Of a stretch of DNA of 64,000 bases, positions 15,226 to 24,382 are shown piece by piece. The first letter of the stretch is position 1. Each line of letters starts with the position of its first letter. The notes under the pieces were generated by a model. The model ran no database searches, was not told the DNA's origin, and worked only from the letters and a program-made list of their open reading frames with translations. Source of the DNA: Pseudomonas sp. R4-35-07 (lineage in GTDB: Bacteria; Pseudomonadota; Gammaproteobacteria; Pseudomonadales; Pseudomonadaceae); assembly GCF_003852235.1 (NCBI RefSeq), contig NZ_CP027732.1:1302001-1366000 (forward strand), read 5' to 3'. Made by a program: the position numbers and the translations under genes.

Positions 15226-17445
15226 ATGGCAGACAGTAACTATGCGGGCGGGTCGGCCATCGTCAAGGACGGCTGGCTGACTCAAGGCTCACTGGCACAG
15301 GGTGGGGGGCAGGCCAGCCTCAACCCGTTCGCGCAAACGCTGACGGGTCCGGCTGAGGCCGTGCCGGGGAGTGCTGCGAACCTGGCATTGGCATTGGCCG
15401 ATGCCAGCCTGCAGATCAATCATCTGGCCGAAGGCCAGAGCCGGCTTGTGGAGACGCTCGAGCTGTTCAACGTCTCGCTGCTCAAGGTGATGGACGCTCG
15501 GCAAGCCGACGTCGAGCTGGCGGGAGCGAGCGATACCACTACCAGCACGACGGCCAATACAGGCACACCGTCGCAGGCACTGGATGCCGCGATGACCGAC
15601 CTGGGCCAACTGTTGCAATTCGTCGGACGCGAGCGCAAGTCAATGCGTGAAGCCAACCTCGCCATGGCGTCGGAGCCTGTGGTGGCGGCCAGTGGCGCAA
15701 GCGCCGTTGACCTTGCGAAGGTCGAGTACGTTGCCGCCAAGTCGGGTATCGGCAGCGACCGAGTTGACGCTTCAGGCAATATCGACCAGGCCGGGCGCCA
15801 GGCTGACCTGCAGCAGTTTGCCCGCGACGCCGCGATCATGGCGACGGCATTCAAAATCGATGTCAAGCACGCCGGCGACCTCATCGGTGGCTGGCGCGAG
15901 TCAATGCATCTGGACCGTGCACAAACCCTGGACTTGGCCGACGCGACAACTGTGCTGGGCAATGTTGTCTCGCTCAAGGCCGAATCGGCGGATATCGCGG
16001 CCATCGTGCGACATCAGGGTGCTGCCGCGACGGATGCGGGCATGAGCCCCGCGCAGGCGGCGGCACTGTCGGCGGCGTTGCTGAGTGCCGGTAACGGCAA
16101 AGGCGCTGCTGGCCTCGGGCTGGAAAAAATCAGTGCCGCCCTGGCTAAAGGCGACAGCGCTTCCCCTGGGCAGCGTAACGCCTGGGCAGCGCTGAAGCTT
16201 GACCCCGAAATGTTGGCCGGCGGAATGAAACAGGATGCTGCGCAGACCCTGGTCACCGTGCTGGAGGCACTCAAAGCGCAACCGGCCGAAAGACAGGCGG
16301 CGCTGGCGACGCAACTGTTCGACGGTAACCAGGCGATTCTGAGCCTGGTGCCGATGATCGACACTGTGAAGCTGGCCTTTTCGCAAGTGGCCGACACATC
16401 CAGCTACGCCACATCGGCGCTGGGGGATCATGGCGCTCTCCTGCGCTCGGCAGCGGTTCGCGCCGATTCCACCCAGGCCCGTCGGCAGGCCTACGAGGCC
16501 AGTACTACACGTTTGCAAACCGCCTCCGACACCGCCCTGGCGCCTGTTGTGGATACCTCGCTGACGGCGATGACCAGTTTGGTCAATCGCGTGAGTTGGT
16601 TGGCCGAAGCCCTGCCTCAGGCCACTGCCGCTGTCACGTTGGCGGGGGCTGCGCTGGTGCCGGTGATTTCCGGCGTCTTTGATGCGGTGAAGGACAAGGT
16701 CTTTGAAAAGGTCGCCGGGAAAATTCTTGGCGAAGGCGGCGCCACCGACTCATCCGCCCGCCCGCAGCAATCTCAGAGTAACGAAACACCTGCAGGCAAA
16801 CGTCCGCCGGGTTCGGCGCCGGGCGCTGGTGGGTCGCGCAGAACGGCGAAGGCCAGCAAAGCCGCCAAGGGGGCTGCATTGGGGCTGGTGCTGGCGAACG
16901 CCGGAGTCGATGTCACCAAGGGCGCGCTGTCGGGGAATCTGGGTGAAGCGGTTGGCACCAGCGTGGGCTCGGTCGGCGGCGGGGTCGCCGGTGGTTTTGC
17001 CGGTGAGTTCGCCGGCATGGCGCTTGGCCGAGCTGTCGGTACGCTGGCGGGGGCGGTGATCGGTTCGGTTGTGCCGGGTGCCGGCACGCTGCTGGGTGGC
17101 GTCATGGGCGGCGTTGCCGGTGGTGCCATCGGCAAGGTGGTCGGCGGTGCCGTCGGGACGTTCGTCGGCAGCGACGTTGGCGCCTGGCTGGCTGAAAAAG
17201 TGATGGGGTCCGAGGATCGCTTGCCGCCCCCTTCGGAGGTCAGCCACAACCTCAACAACCCTCAAGCCGATAACCGCCAAATCAACTTTGCCCCGCAAAT
17301 CACTATCAACGCGCCGGAACAAGCCAGCTATCAGCAATTGGCGACACTCGTGGTGCAACAGATCGAAGCGCAATTTACCCCGCTGTCGATGGACAACCTG
17401 CTGGCGACGCGACGTGGCGCAGCACTCACCGATGGAGCTGTGTGA
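15226..17445 (+). CDS. Tail tape measure protein (T)
   Basis: Predicted 739 aa. An Ala-rich helical N-terminal two thirds is followed by a hydrophobic segment near residue 460-490. A low-complexity stretch (SSARPQQSQSNETPAGKRPPG) precedes a Gly/Ala-rich hydrophobic region around residues 560-660. This is the usual tape measure layout, and the length sets tail length. It directly follows E' (6 bp gap) and overlaps the U gene. About 740 residues predict a tail of ordinary R-type length. Confidence 0.93.
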   Translation: MADSNYAGGSAIVKDGWLTQGSLAQGGGQASLNPFAQTLTGPAEAVPGSAANLALALADASLQINHLAEGQSRLVETLELFNVSLLKVMDARQADVELAGASDTTTSTTANTGTPSQALDAAMTDLGQLLQFVGRERKSMREANLAMASEPVVAASGASAVDLAKVEYVAAKSGIGSDRVDASGNIDQAGRQADLQQFARDAAIMATAFKIDVKHAGDLIGGWRESMHLDRAQTLDLADATTVLGNVVSLKAESADIAAIVRHQGAAATDAGMSPAQAAALSAALLSAGNGKGAAGLGLEKISAALAKGDSASPGQRNAWAALKLDPEMLAGGMKQDAAQTLVTVLEALKAQPAERQAALATQLFDGNQAILSLVPMIDTVKLAFSQVADTSSYATSALGDHGALLRSAAVRADSTQARRQAYEASTTRLQTASDTALAPVVDTSLTAMTSLVNRVSWLAEALPQATAAVTLAGAALVPVISGVFDAVKDKVFEKVAGKILGEGGATDSSARPQQSQSNETPAGKRPPGSAPGAGGSRRTAKASKAAKGAALGLVLANAGVDVTKGALSGNLGEAVGTSVGSVGGGVAGGFAGEFAGMALGRAVGTLAGAVIGSVVPGAGTLLGGVMGGVAGGAIGKVVGGAVGTFVGSDVGAWLAEKVMGSEDRLPPPSEVSHNLNNPQADNRQINFAPQITINAPEQASYQQLATLVVQQIEAQFTPLSMDNLLATRRGAALTDGAV

Positions 17446-17828
17446 TGCGACAACAGATGGTGTTGGGCACTTTTATTTTCGGGCTGTCGCGCGGGTTCGC
17501 CTACGACACCCTGGATCGTGGAAGCAGTGGTGGCTGGGTCAGCCTGAACATCATTGCTGGCAAACCCAAGTCGAGCCAAGTGGGGCAGGGTCTGGAAACA
17601 CTGGCCTTTGGTGGCAAGGCAGCGCGTGCCAAGGGCATGCAGCGCCTGGATGAGTTGCGCGCCTTGCAAGACCTGCGGGCACCGTTGCCGTTGGTGGACG
17701 GCCTAGGGCGTAACTGGGGTTTGTGGACCATCAAGTCGATCAGCGAAAAACAAACCAGCGTGATCGACGACGGTACGGCGATGGCGATCGGTTGGTCGCT
17801 GGTATTGGAGGAGTTCGTCAATGCGTAG
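17445..17828 (+). CDS. Tail protein U
   Basis: Predicted 127 aa, P2 gpU-like (MRQQMVLGTFIFGLSRGFAYDTL, then GGWVSLNIIAGKPKSSQVGQG and the conserved LPLVDGLGRNWGLWTIKSI). ATG 17445 overlaps the tape measure stop (TGATG). A GTG three bases upstream is a less likely start. It overlaps X by 8 bp. Confidence 0.92.
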   Translation: MRQQMVLGTFIFGLSRGFAYDTLDRGSSGGWVSLNIIAGKPKSSQVGQGLETLAFGGKAARAKGMQRLDELRALQDLRAPLPLVDGLGRNWGLWTIKSISEKQTSVIDDGTAMAIGWSLVLEEFVNA

Positions 17829-18033
17829 GGTTCGAAGTATCGCTGGCGACTCGGTGAACCTGCTGCTCTACCGAGAGCTGGGGCGTTGTGATGATGCCGC
17901 AGAAGAAGCGCTGTGGCGCTTGAATCCGGAGCTGGCGGAAAAGGGCGCGGTATTGCCGGCAGGCGTCAGCGTGCTGGTGCCCGAATTGGACGCGCAACCT
18001 GCTGCGAGCCGGCCGGTTTCAGCCTGGGATTAA
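17821..18033 (+). CDS. Tail protein X (LysM-like)
   Basis: Predicted 70 aa, P2 gpX-like. It has the small LysM-type pattern: RSIAGDSVNLLLYRELGR followed by LWRLNPELAEKGAVLPAGVSVLVPEL. In P2 this small protein sits near the tail hub. It is coupled to U by overlap. Confidence 0.93.
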   Translation: MRRVRSIAGDSVNLLLYRELGRCDDAAEEALWRLNPELAEKGAVLPAGVSVLVPELDAQPAASRPVSAWD

Positions 18034-18042
18034 GGAGCGATC

Positions 18043-19044
18043 ATGGCACTTGGATTCACACCTGTAGTGGAGCTGTATGGCGCCAATGCTGCGCTGTTCA
18101 ACGAGCGGCTATTGGAATGGGAGCATGTCGACGCAGCGGGCTTTGTATCCGACCAGCTCACGTTGACCCTCGATATCGAGGGCCTTGAAGGGTTGCCCGA
18201 GCTGGGCGGCAAAATCGGCTTGCGCGTGGGGTACCTTGAGTCCGGTCTGGTGGATAAGGGCGTGTTCAAGATCACTCAGCGAACACCGTCGCTGTTCCCG
18301 ATGCGCTTGGCGCTGGTGGCCACGGCAGCGCCGTTCGATCAGCACGAATTCAAGCAGCGCCGTACCGCCAGTCATGGGCCGATAACCTTGGGCGCACTGT
18401 TTCGCCAATTGACCAGCCGCTACGGTTTTTCGCCGCGTGTGGCGCCTGAACTCGAGCGCGAGCAGATCGCGCACATCGATCAGACCAATGAAAGCGACAT
18501 GGCCTTTCTGACCAGGCTGGCCAAACGCTTCGATGCGGTGGCCAAGCCTGTCGACGAGCTGTATGTGCTAGGGCGTAAAGGCCAGATCAAGTCGTTGTCG
18601 GGCAAGGCACTGCCGGATGTGCAGTTGTCCGTTACCCGTAACAATCGCCCGGGTGACCAGGCCTTTATCAGCGCCAGCTTAACCGAAGCCTGCCGTGCCA
18701 AATACAACGGCGCGCAAACGTCCTGGTGGGATGCGGCGGCCGGCAAAAAGCATGTCGTAGAGGTGGGCATCGCGCCGTTCAAGGTGGTGACGCAACGCTA
18801 CCAGAGCGAGGACGAAGCGCGCTCAGCGGCGCAGGGAGAGATGCGGCGTGTGGGACGGGAAGGGTTGCAGATCAATGTGGTTTGCCCCGGTAATCCGTCG
18901 TTGGCCGCTGAAGGCTTGCTGCTGCTGGACGAGTCGTGGCCAAGCTTTATGCAGGGGCGCTGGTCGATCAAGAAGGTAACGGCCAGCGGTAAACGAGCAG
19001 ACGGCTATCGGTGCACGATCCAGGCCAGCGGTTTGTCGGTGTAG
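18043..19044 (+). CDS. Tail hub protein D (late control D family)
   Basis: Predicted 333 aa, P2 gpD-like. Conserved stretches are LTLDIEGLEGLPELGGKIGLRVG, HIDQTNESDMAFLTRLAKRFDAVAKP, and YNGAQTSWWDAA. gpD is the hub (T4 gp27-like) that joins the tube to the spike. It is the last structural gene before the endolysin. Confidence 0.93.
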   Translation: MALGFTPVVELYGANAALFNERLLEWEHVDAAGFVSDQLTLTLDIEGLEGLPELGGKIGLRVGYLESGLVDKGVFKITQRTPSLFPMRLALVATAAPFDQHEFKQRRTASHGPITLGALFRQLTSRYGFSPRVAPELEREQIAHIDQTNESDMAFLTRLAKRFDAVAKPVDELYVLGRKGQIKSLSGKALPDVQLSVTRNNRPGDQAFISASLTEACRAKYNGAQTSWWDAAAGKKHVVEVGIAPFKVVTQRYQSEDEARSAAQGEMRRVGREGLQINVVCPGNPSLAAEGLLLLDESWPSFMQGRWSIKKVTASGKRADGYRCTIQASGLSV

Positions 19045-19066
19045 ACACTTTTTCAGAGTAAAACCA

Positions 19067-19624
19067 ATGCTGATGACACTTGCCCAGCTTCTGGGTGTGA
19101 TGCCTGGGGCCCGCCTTCGAGCGGGCATTTTTTTGTCTCCTTTAAATGAAGCCTTCGTCCGGTACGACGTTAACAGTGCCAAGCGCATCGCCGCTTTCCT
19201 CGCCCAGATCGGCCACGAATCCGCCGAATTGCGCTACGTGCGCGAGCTGGGCAGCGATCACTACCTCAGCAAGTACGACACCGGCACCCTGTCCGCCCGC
19301 TTGGGCAATACCTCGGAGGCGGATGGTGATGGGCAGAAGTACCGGGGCAGGGGGCTGATTCAGGTCACGGGACGGCGCAACTACCTGGCGTGCAGCCAGG
19401 CATTGTTTGGCGATGACCGCCTGCTGCAACAACCGCAGCTGCTCGAACAACCCCAATGGGCCTGCGAATCCGCCGCCTGGTTCTGGCAAACCAACGGCCT
19501 CAACGAATTGGCCGACAAGGACCAGTTCACCACGATTACCCGACGTATCAACGGCGGCCTGAACGGCCTGCAGGACCGTGTGCAATTGTGGGAACGGGCA
19601 AAGGCGGTGCTATGCGTTTCCTAG
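19067..19624 (+). CDS. Endolysin, glycoside hydrolase family 19
   Basis: Predicted 185 aa. GH19 lysozyme/chitinase features are AFLAQIGHESAEL, with the first catalytic Glu, the DGQKYRGRGLIQVTGRRNY block, and ESAAWFWQTNGLNELAD with ITRRINGG. It hydrolyses peptidoglycan so that the producing cell can burst. No signal peptide is seen, so export depends on the holin. It overlaps the start of the Rz gene. Confidence 0.93.
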   Translation: MLMTLAQLLGVMPGARLRAGIFLSPLNEAFVRYDVNSAKRIAAFLAQIGHESAELRYVRELGSDHYLSKYDTGTLSARLGNTSEADGDGQKYRGRGLIQVTGRRNYLACSQALFGDDRLLQQPQLLEQPQWACESAAWFWQTNGLNELADKDQFTTITRRINGGLNGLQDRVQLWERAKAVLCVS

Positions 19625-20112
19625 GCTGGTTGCGCTGGGTCGGCGTGTGCCTGCTGCTTGCGCTGGTGTGGCAAGTGCAGGCCTGGCGCTATGGTGCTCA
19701 GCTTGAGCGGCAGGCGGCCGGGCACGCGCTGGCGCTCAGTCAGCAGAGCCAGGCCGCGTTCGAGCAGCAACAGGCAGAGCAGCAAAAACGCCTGGCCCTG
19801 GAGCAACAGCTCAACGCCAGCGACCACCAACACACTCAGGAGTTGAGCGATGCCCAACGTAACCAAGCTGCTCTGCGCGACCGCCTGGCCACTGCTGATG
19901 TGCGGTTGTCAGTCCTTCTCGACGCCGCCGATCCCGCCAGCGGCGCGCCTGTGCCCACCTGCGCCACCCCCGGCGGCGTGGTTCATGCAGCCCCGCGAGC
20001 CCGACTTGACCCGGCGCATGCTCAGCGAATTATCCGCATCACCGACGACGGCGATAACGCCCTGATCGCCTTGCGTGCCTGTCAGGCCTATGTGCGAGCC
20101 GTCGCGCGTTAG
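19612..20112 (+). CDS. Inner-membrane spanin (Rz/LysB-like)
   Basis: Predicted 166 aa. It has one N-terminal membrane segment (LGWLRWVGVCLLLALVWQVQAW) and a long Gln/Glu/Ala-rich periplasmic coiled coil (residues about 35-100), the standard i-spanin layout. The start at ATG 19612 overlaps the endolysin end. A second gene is nested in another frame (19850-20065). Confidence 0.88.
   Translation: MRFLGWLRWVGVCLLLALVWQVQAWRYGAQLERQAAGHALALSQQSQAAFEQQQAEQQKRLALEQQLNASDHQHTQELSDAQRNQAALRDRLATADVRLSVLLDAADPASGAPVPTCATPGGVVHAAPRARLDPAHAQRIIRITDDGDNALIALRACQAYVRAVAR
19850..20065 (+). CDS. Outer-membrane spanin lipoprotein (Rz1-like), nested in Rz
   Basis: Predicted 71 aa in the +1 frame, wholly within the Rz-like gene. 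The N-terminus MPNVTKLLCATAWPLLMCGC gives a lipoprotein-like signal ending at a Cys. The mature part is Pro-rich (TPPIPPAARLCPPAPPP), as in Rz1. AGGAG at 19838-19842 lies 7 nt before the ATG. Together the two spanins fuse inner and outer membranes at lysis. Confidence 0.85.
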   Translation: MPNVTKLLCATAWPLLMCGCQSFSTPPIPPAARLCPPAPPPAAWFMQPREPDLTRRMLSELSASPTTAITP

Positions 20113-20193
20113 TCTTTTGATGCACTCTGCAACTTGCATGACCGATGGGCTGCTGTAGGGTAGGCGAACCACCGCCCATTCCTGGAGACGACC

Positions 20194-20694
20194 GTGAAGG
20201 AAATCACTCAACTGGCTGCTGAACTGGGGCGCCGTTTGCAGGTGCTCAATGCCCATGTCACCACCGCCGAGTCCTGCACCGGCGGCGGTATTGCCGAAGC
20301 CATCACGCGCATACCGGGCAGTTCGGCGTGGTTCGAGGCGGGCTATGTCACCTATTCCAACCGACAGAAAACCCGGCAATTGAACGTGCCGGAAAAGCTG
20401 TTTTCCAAAGTTGGCGCCGTCAGCCAGGAAGTGGTCGAAGCGATGGTGCGAGGGGCACAGGAAAAAAGCCTGGCGCGGTTTGCCGTGGCGGTCAGCGGCG
20501 TGGCGGGCCCGGACGGTGGTACGCCGGGCAAGCCGGTGGGCACGGTATGGCTGGCGTTCGGCGTGGGCGATGAGGTCACGGCCGAGCTTGCGCACTTCCC
20601 CGGCAACCGCGATGAGGTCCGGCGACAAACGGTAAAGGCTGCGTTGGAGGGCTTGTTGCGACGAGCTGCAGCAGAAATAGACAATCAGGGGTAG
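20194..20694 (+). CDS. cinA: CinA-family protein, C-terminal domain only (NMN amidohydrolase PncC-type)
   Basis: Predicted 166 aa. It corresponds to the CinA C-terminal domain that deamidates nicotinamide mononucleotide. Motifs are [31 protein letters not shown] and [20 protein letters not shown]. The N-terminal MoaB-like domain of long CinA is absent, as is normal for the pseudomonad gene beside recA. A GTG start has CTGGAGA upstream. It forms the right border of the tailocin region. Confidence 0.93.
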   Translation: MKEITQLAAELGRRLQVLNAHVTTAESCTGGGIAEAITRIPGSSAWFEAGYVTYSNRQKTRQLNVPEKLFSKVGAVSQEVVEAMVRGAQEKSLARFAVAVSGVAGPDGGTPGKPVGTVWLAFGVGDEVTAELAHFPGNRDEVRRQTVKAALEGLLRRAAAEIDNQG

Positions 20695-20721
20695 GCGATC
20701 TTCGATCTTTGTGGAACAATA

Positions 20722-20737
20722 CTGTCTACTTATACAG
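20722..20737 (+). promoter_or_regulatory. LexA box of recA
   Basis: CTGTCTACTTATACAG is a full match to CTGT-N8-ACAG, 41 bp before the recA start. It overlaps a promoter with TTGTGG at 20709-20714 and TATACA at 20731-20736. Confidence 0.92.
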
Positions 20738-20777
20738 GTGTTGGCCGTCAGGCCTTATTGATTACGTGAGGACTTTA

Positions 20778-21836
20778 ATGGACGACAACAAGAAGAAAGC
20801 CTTGGCTGCGGCCCTGGGTCAGATCGAACGTCAATTCGGCAAGGGTGCCGTAATGCGTATGGGCGATCACGACCGTCAGGCGATCCCGGCTATCTCCACT
20901 GGCTCTCTGGGTCTGGATATCGCGCTCGGCATTGGCGGCCTGCCAAAAGGCCGTATCGTTGAGATCTACGGTCCTGAATCTTCCGGTAAAACCACCCTGA
21001 CCCTGTCGGTGATCGCCCAGGCTCAGAAAATGGGCGCCACCTGCGCATTCGTCGATGCCGAGCACGCCCTGGATCCTGAATACGCCGGCAAGCTGGGCGT
21101 CAACGTCGACGACCTGCTGGTTTCCCAGCCAGACACCGGTGAGCAAGCCCTGGAAATCACCGACATGCTGGTGCGCTCCAACGCCATCGACGTGATCGTG
21201 GTCGACTCCGTGGCTGCCCTGGTACCCAAGGCAGAAATCGAAGGCGAAATGGGCGACATGCACGTGGGCCTGCAAGCCCGCCTAATGTCCCAGGCGCTGC
21301 GTAAAATCACCGGTAACATCAAGAACGCCAACTGCCTGGTGATCTTCATCAACCAGATCCGTATGAAAATCGGTGTGATGTTCGGCAGCCCGGAAACCAC
21401 CACCGGTGGTAACGCGCTGAAGTTCTACGCTTCGGTTCGTCTGGATATCCGTCGTACCGGCGCGGTGAAAGAAGGTGACGAGGTTGTCGGTAGCGAAACC
21501 CGCGTCAAAGTCGTGAAGAACAAAGTAGCCCCGCCTTTCCGCCAGGCAGAGTTCCAGATTCTTTATGGCAAAGGCATCTACCTGAACGGCGAGATGATCG
21601 ACCTGGGCGTGCTGCACGGTTTCGTCGAGAAGTCCGGTGCCTGGTATGCCTACAACGGCAGCAAGATCGGTCAGGGCAAGGCAAACTCGGCCAAGTTCCT
21701 GGCAGACAACCCGGATATTGCCGCCACGCTTGAGAAGCAGATTCGCGACAAGCTGCTGACCCCTGCGCCAGACGTCAAAGCCGCCGCCAACCGTGAGCCG
21801 GTTGACGAGATGGAAGAAGCCGACACTGACATCTGA
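20778..21836 (+). CDS. recA: Recombinase RecA
   Basis: 352 aa. Forms filaments on single-stranded DNA, drives strand exchange and stimulates self-cleavage of LexA and CI-like repressors. Walker A GPESSGKT is at residues 65-72, the QALRKITG helix and [17 protein letters not shown] (loop 2 region) are present, and the C-terminus is acidic. The ATG at 20778 follows GTGAGGAC; an in-frame upstream reading to 20709 would run through the LexA box and was rejected. It is the probable trigger for the nearby tailocin repressor. Confidence 0.98.
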   Translation: MDDNKKKALAAALGQIERQFGKGAVMRMGDHDRQAIPAISTGSLGLDIALGIGGLPKGRIVEIYGPESSGKTTLTLSVIAQAQKMGATCAFVDAEHALDPEYAGKLGVNVDDLLVSQPDTGEQALEITDMLVRSNAIDVIVVDSVAALVPKAEIEGEMGDMHVGLQARLMSQALRKITGNIKNANCLVIFINQIRMKIGVMFGSPETTTGGNALKFYASVRLDIRRTGAVKEGDEVVGSETRVKVVKNKVAPPFRQAEFQILYGKGIYLNGEMIDLGVLHGFVEKSGAWYAYNGSKIGQGKANSAKFLADNPDIAATLEKQIRDKLLTPAPDVKAAANREPVDEMEEADTDI

Positions 21837-21844
21837 AGCAAACG

Positions 21845-22312
21845 ATGACTGTTGTACTGGATACACTCGTTGCTGTTCGGCGCACTGCAATGGACCTGCT
21901 CGCACGGCGCGAGCATGGTCGAGTCGAGCTGACGCGCAAATTGCGTCAGCGCGGCGCAGAGCCCGAAATGATTGAAACGGCCCTCGACCGCTTGACGGAA
22001 GAAGGGCTGCTATCGGAAGCCCGATATCTCGAAAGCTTTGTGTCCTACCGCGCGCGCTCCGGTTATGGCCCTGCGCGGATTCGCGAAGAGTTGAGCCAGC
22101 GCGGCCTGCAACGTACCGATATCGACCTCGCCCTGCGTGAGTGCGGTATCAGTTGGCAGTCGCAGCTGGAAGAGACTTGGCGTCGCAAGTTTTCAGGGCA
22201 TCTGCCAATTGATGCCAGGGAGCGTGCGAAGCAAGGCCGCTTCCTGAGCTATCGTGGGTTTTCGATGGACATGATCAGCCGCTTGTTAAGCGGTCGGGAT
22301 ATGGACGACTGA
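21845..22312 (+). CDS. recX: RecA regulator RecX
   Basis: 155 aa of RecX three-helix repeats ([42 protein letters not shown]). It limits RecA filament growth. It begins 8 bp after recA, so the two are cotranscribed and share LexA control. A strong terminator follows. Confidence 0.95.
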   Translation: MTVVLDTLVAVRRTAMDLLARREHGRVELTRKLRQRGAEPEMIETALDRLTEEGLLSEARYLESFVSYRARSGYGPARIREELSQRGLQRTDIDLALRECGISWQSQLEETWRRKFSGHLPIDARERAKQGRFLSYRGFSMDMISRLLSGRDMDD

Positions 22313-22325
22313 ACGCCACAAAACG

Positions 22326-22354
22326 AAAGGCCCACTATGAAAATAGTGGGCCTT
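22326..22354 (+). terminator. Terminator of recA-recX
   Basis: AAAGGCCCACTAT pairs with ATAGTGGGCCTTT around a GAAA loop, followed by a T run. Confidence 0.93.
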
Positions 22355-22418
22355 TTTTTTTGCCTGCAGAAAATCACGCAGGCTCTGGCGCCACCCGCTG
22401 CTGCGCCTCACCTTGAGC

Positions 22419-23486
22419 CTAAACCCAATTTTCCGGCAGGTTGATGTAATCCACCAATTCGCGCAATCGCCCCTGGTCACGGCCATTGAAGTTGAAGACC
22501 AGTCGCGTCAAATGACTGAACCTTGGCTCGTCATGGTCTTCGCCTGTGTAGGCAAGCTGCTGGAACGCTCCGCTCAGCCGCAGGCTGGCAAACTCATCCT
22601 GCAAATGCGCCAGGGCTCGATCACTGAGTGGATGATGCATGCGCACTACGAACTCACGCTTCAGCCAGCGCGTTGAATGGAAGTTGGCATAAAACCGATT
22701 GATCTCGTCCACGGCTTCTTCTGCGCTGTATACCAGGCGTATGAGCTTGAGGTCGGTCGGCAGGATATAGCGATTAGCCTCCAGCTGGCTGCGGATAAAA
22801 TCCAGGGCGCCTTGCCAGAAGCCGCCGCCGGGTGCGTCCAGCAGTACCACCGGCACCAGCGGGCTTTTGCCGGTCTGGATCAGGGTCAGCACTTCCAGGG
22901 CTTCGTCCAAAGTGCCGAAACCACCAGGGCACAGGATCAGTGCGTCGGCTTCCTTGACGAAAAACAGTTTGCGGGTAAAGAAGAAGTGGAAGGACAGCAG
23001 GTTGTCGGTGCCGTCGATGGTCGGATTGGCATGCTGTTCAAACGGCAGGGTGATGTTGAACCCCAGGCTGTGCTCCAGGCCCGCGCCCTCATGCGCCGCA
23101 GCCATGATGCCGCCGCCGCCGCCGGTGATGACCATCAGATCGGAACGCGCCAACGCCGCGCCTGCCTCTCGAGCCAATGCATACAGGGGGCTTTCCACCG
23201 GAGTACGTGCCGAGCCGAACACCGTGACCTTGCGCCGCCCCTTGAACTGTTCGAGCACACGGAAGGCGTGGTCCAACTCACGTATGGCGCGCAAGGTGAT
23301 CTTGGCGTTCCAACGGTCGCGGTCGTCCTGGGCCATGCGCAGAACGGTGAGGATCATGTCGCGATACAAGGGGATATTTGCACTGTTGGGGGCGATCAGC
23401 TGGAGTTGCGCGTCCACCTGTTGCGTGAGGTCGGTGCCATTTTGTTCAAAAAGCTGGAGCAGGGAGTCATTCGATTCATAAGGCAT
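22419..23486 (-). CDS. LOG-family protein (Rossmann nucleotide hydrolase-like)
   Basis: 355 aa. The centre carries the LOG/TIGR00730 signature: VFGSARTP, ITGGGGGIMAAAHEGA and the catalytic PGGFGTLDEALE. Such enzymes cleave nucleoside 5'-monophosphates at the N-glycosidic bond, and many are misannotated as lysine decarboxylases. It has an N-terminal helical extension and a C-terminal extension of about 90 aa beyond the core. AAAGGAGA precedes the ATG. The substrate is not predictable from sequence. Confidence 0.85.
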   Translation of the reverse strand: MPYESNDSLLQLFEQNGTDLTQQVDAQLQLIAPNSANIPLYRDMILTVLRMAQDDRDRWNAKITLRAIRELDHAFRVLEQFKGRRKVTVFGSARTPVESPLYALAREAGAALARSDLMVITGGGGGIMAAAHEGAGLEHSLGFNITLPFEQHANPTIDGTDNLLSFHFFFTRKLFFVKEADALILCPGGFGTLDEALEVLTLIQTGKSPLVPVVLLDAPGGGFWQGALDFIRSQLEANRYILPTDLKLIRLVYSAEEAVDEINRFYANFHSTRWLKREFVVRMHHPLSDRALAHLQDEFASLRLSGAFQQLAYTGEDHDEPRFSHLTRLVFNFNGRDQGRLRELVDYINLPENWV

Positions 23487-23769
23487 TCAACTTCTCCTTT
23501 TTCACAGGGCCTGGATCGCCGACGAGCGTCGGCAGGGGCCACGACACTGCATGTGTCGTTGCTTGCCGCAGGAGGGCAGGCCTCTTTTGCCCTGAAAAAA
23601 CGTTGCAGAACAGCAGTGAATGCTGCTGCGGGCGGGCGGATGGAATGATGCGATCATGGGCCGAAAAACCCTTGGCTGGCAACCGCTTATTGGTCACTCG
23701 TCATGGCGTTAGTCGTTGAGGCGGGGAGTGCGCGTCGCCAGGCGGCCACGCGCGAAAGGCAAGCCGGGG

Positions 23770-24204
23770 TTACTTTTTCTTCTTGGTCGGAGCCGGGCAG
23801 TCGGCTTCGGCGAACTTTACCGAGGCTACAGGGCGGTTGGTCTTGTTCTCGGTGATTTCGTAGCGCATAACCGCGCCCTTCGCCATCAGCTCGCGGTAGC
23901 CTGGGTTGGTGCAGACACTGCGGCCCAGTTGGAAATACACCGCCTTGGGATTGGCACGCATCTGTTCGGCGCGGTCAGGCTGCACGCTCAGATGATCGAT
24001 CAGTTGCGTGCCTTCAACGGTGTAGGCCACTTCCAGGGTTTTTTCATCAATTTCCCGGGGCAGGTCCTTGTTGCTTTCGGTCGCGACGCTTTGCAGCTTC
24101 CGGTTCATTTGAGCCTCCAGCAGCGAGGCTGCATGGGCGCCCACAGGCAAGGCCAGCGCAATAGCGACGGATGGGGCAACGAGGCGCAGCATGGAACGCA
24201 GCAT
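23770..24204 (-). CDS. Secreted PA3611-like protein (quorum-sensing-regulated virulence factor family)
   Basis: 144 aa. The signal peptide is MLRSMLRLVAPSVAIALALPVGAHA with cleavage before ASLLEAQ. The mature part is about 115 aa, with two cysteines that could pair and a Lys-rich tail (TKKKK). Its place near recX matches P. aeruginosa PA3611. The biochemical role is unknown. AGGAG lies 6 nt before ATG 24204; the reading one codon longer starts at TTG. Confidence 0.78.
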   Translation of the reverse strand: MLRSMLRLVAPSVAIALALPVGAHAASLLEAQMNRKLQSVATESNKDLPREIDEKTLEVAYTVEGTQLIDHLSVQPDRAEQMRANPKAVYFQLGRSVCTNPGYRELMAKGAVMRYEITENKTNRPVASVKFAEADCPAPTKKKK

Positions 24205-24382
24205 CAAACTCTCCTGATTCGGTTACTGGTGCATAGACCAGCCACTGCGCTGTGCGTTCAGTGGCGCGCAATTATAGGTGAGCGCTTGCCACTACAGCCA
24301 GGCGTATCGCTGGTAAACTGCGCGCACTTCAATTGCTCTTGAGTGACCCTGTGTCGATTTACCCGTCTGTATGGCGCATCCG

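Noticed and set aside
12791..20112. Intact prophage instead of tailocin
   Set aside because: No capsid, portal, terminase, replication or integrase gene lies in the region between mutS and cinA.
20709..20777. Upstream extension of recA
   Set aside because: It would translate the LexA box; the conserved N-terminus MDDNKKKAL begins at 20778 with a ribosome site.
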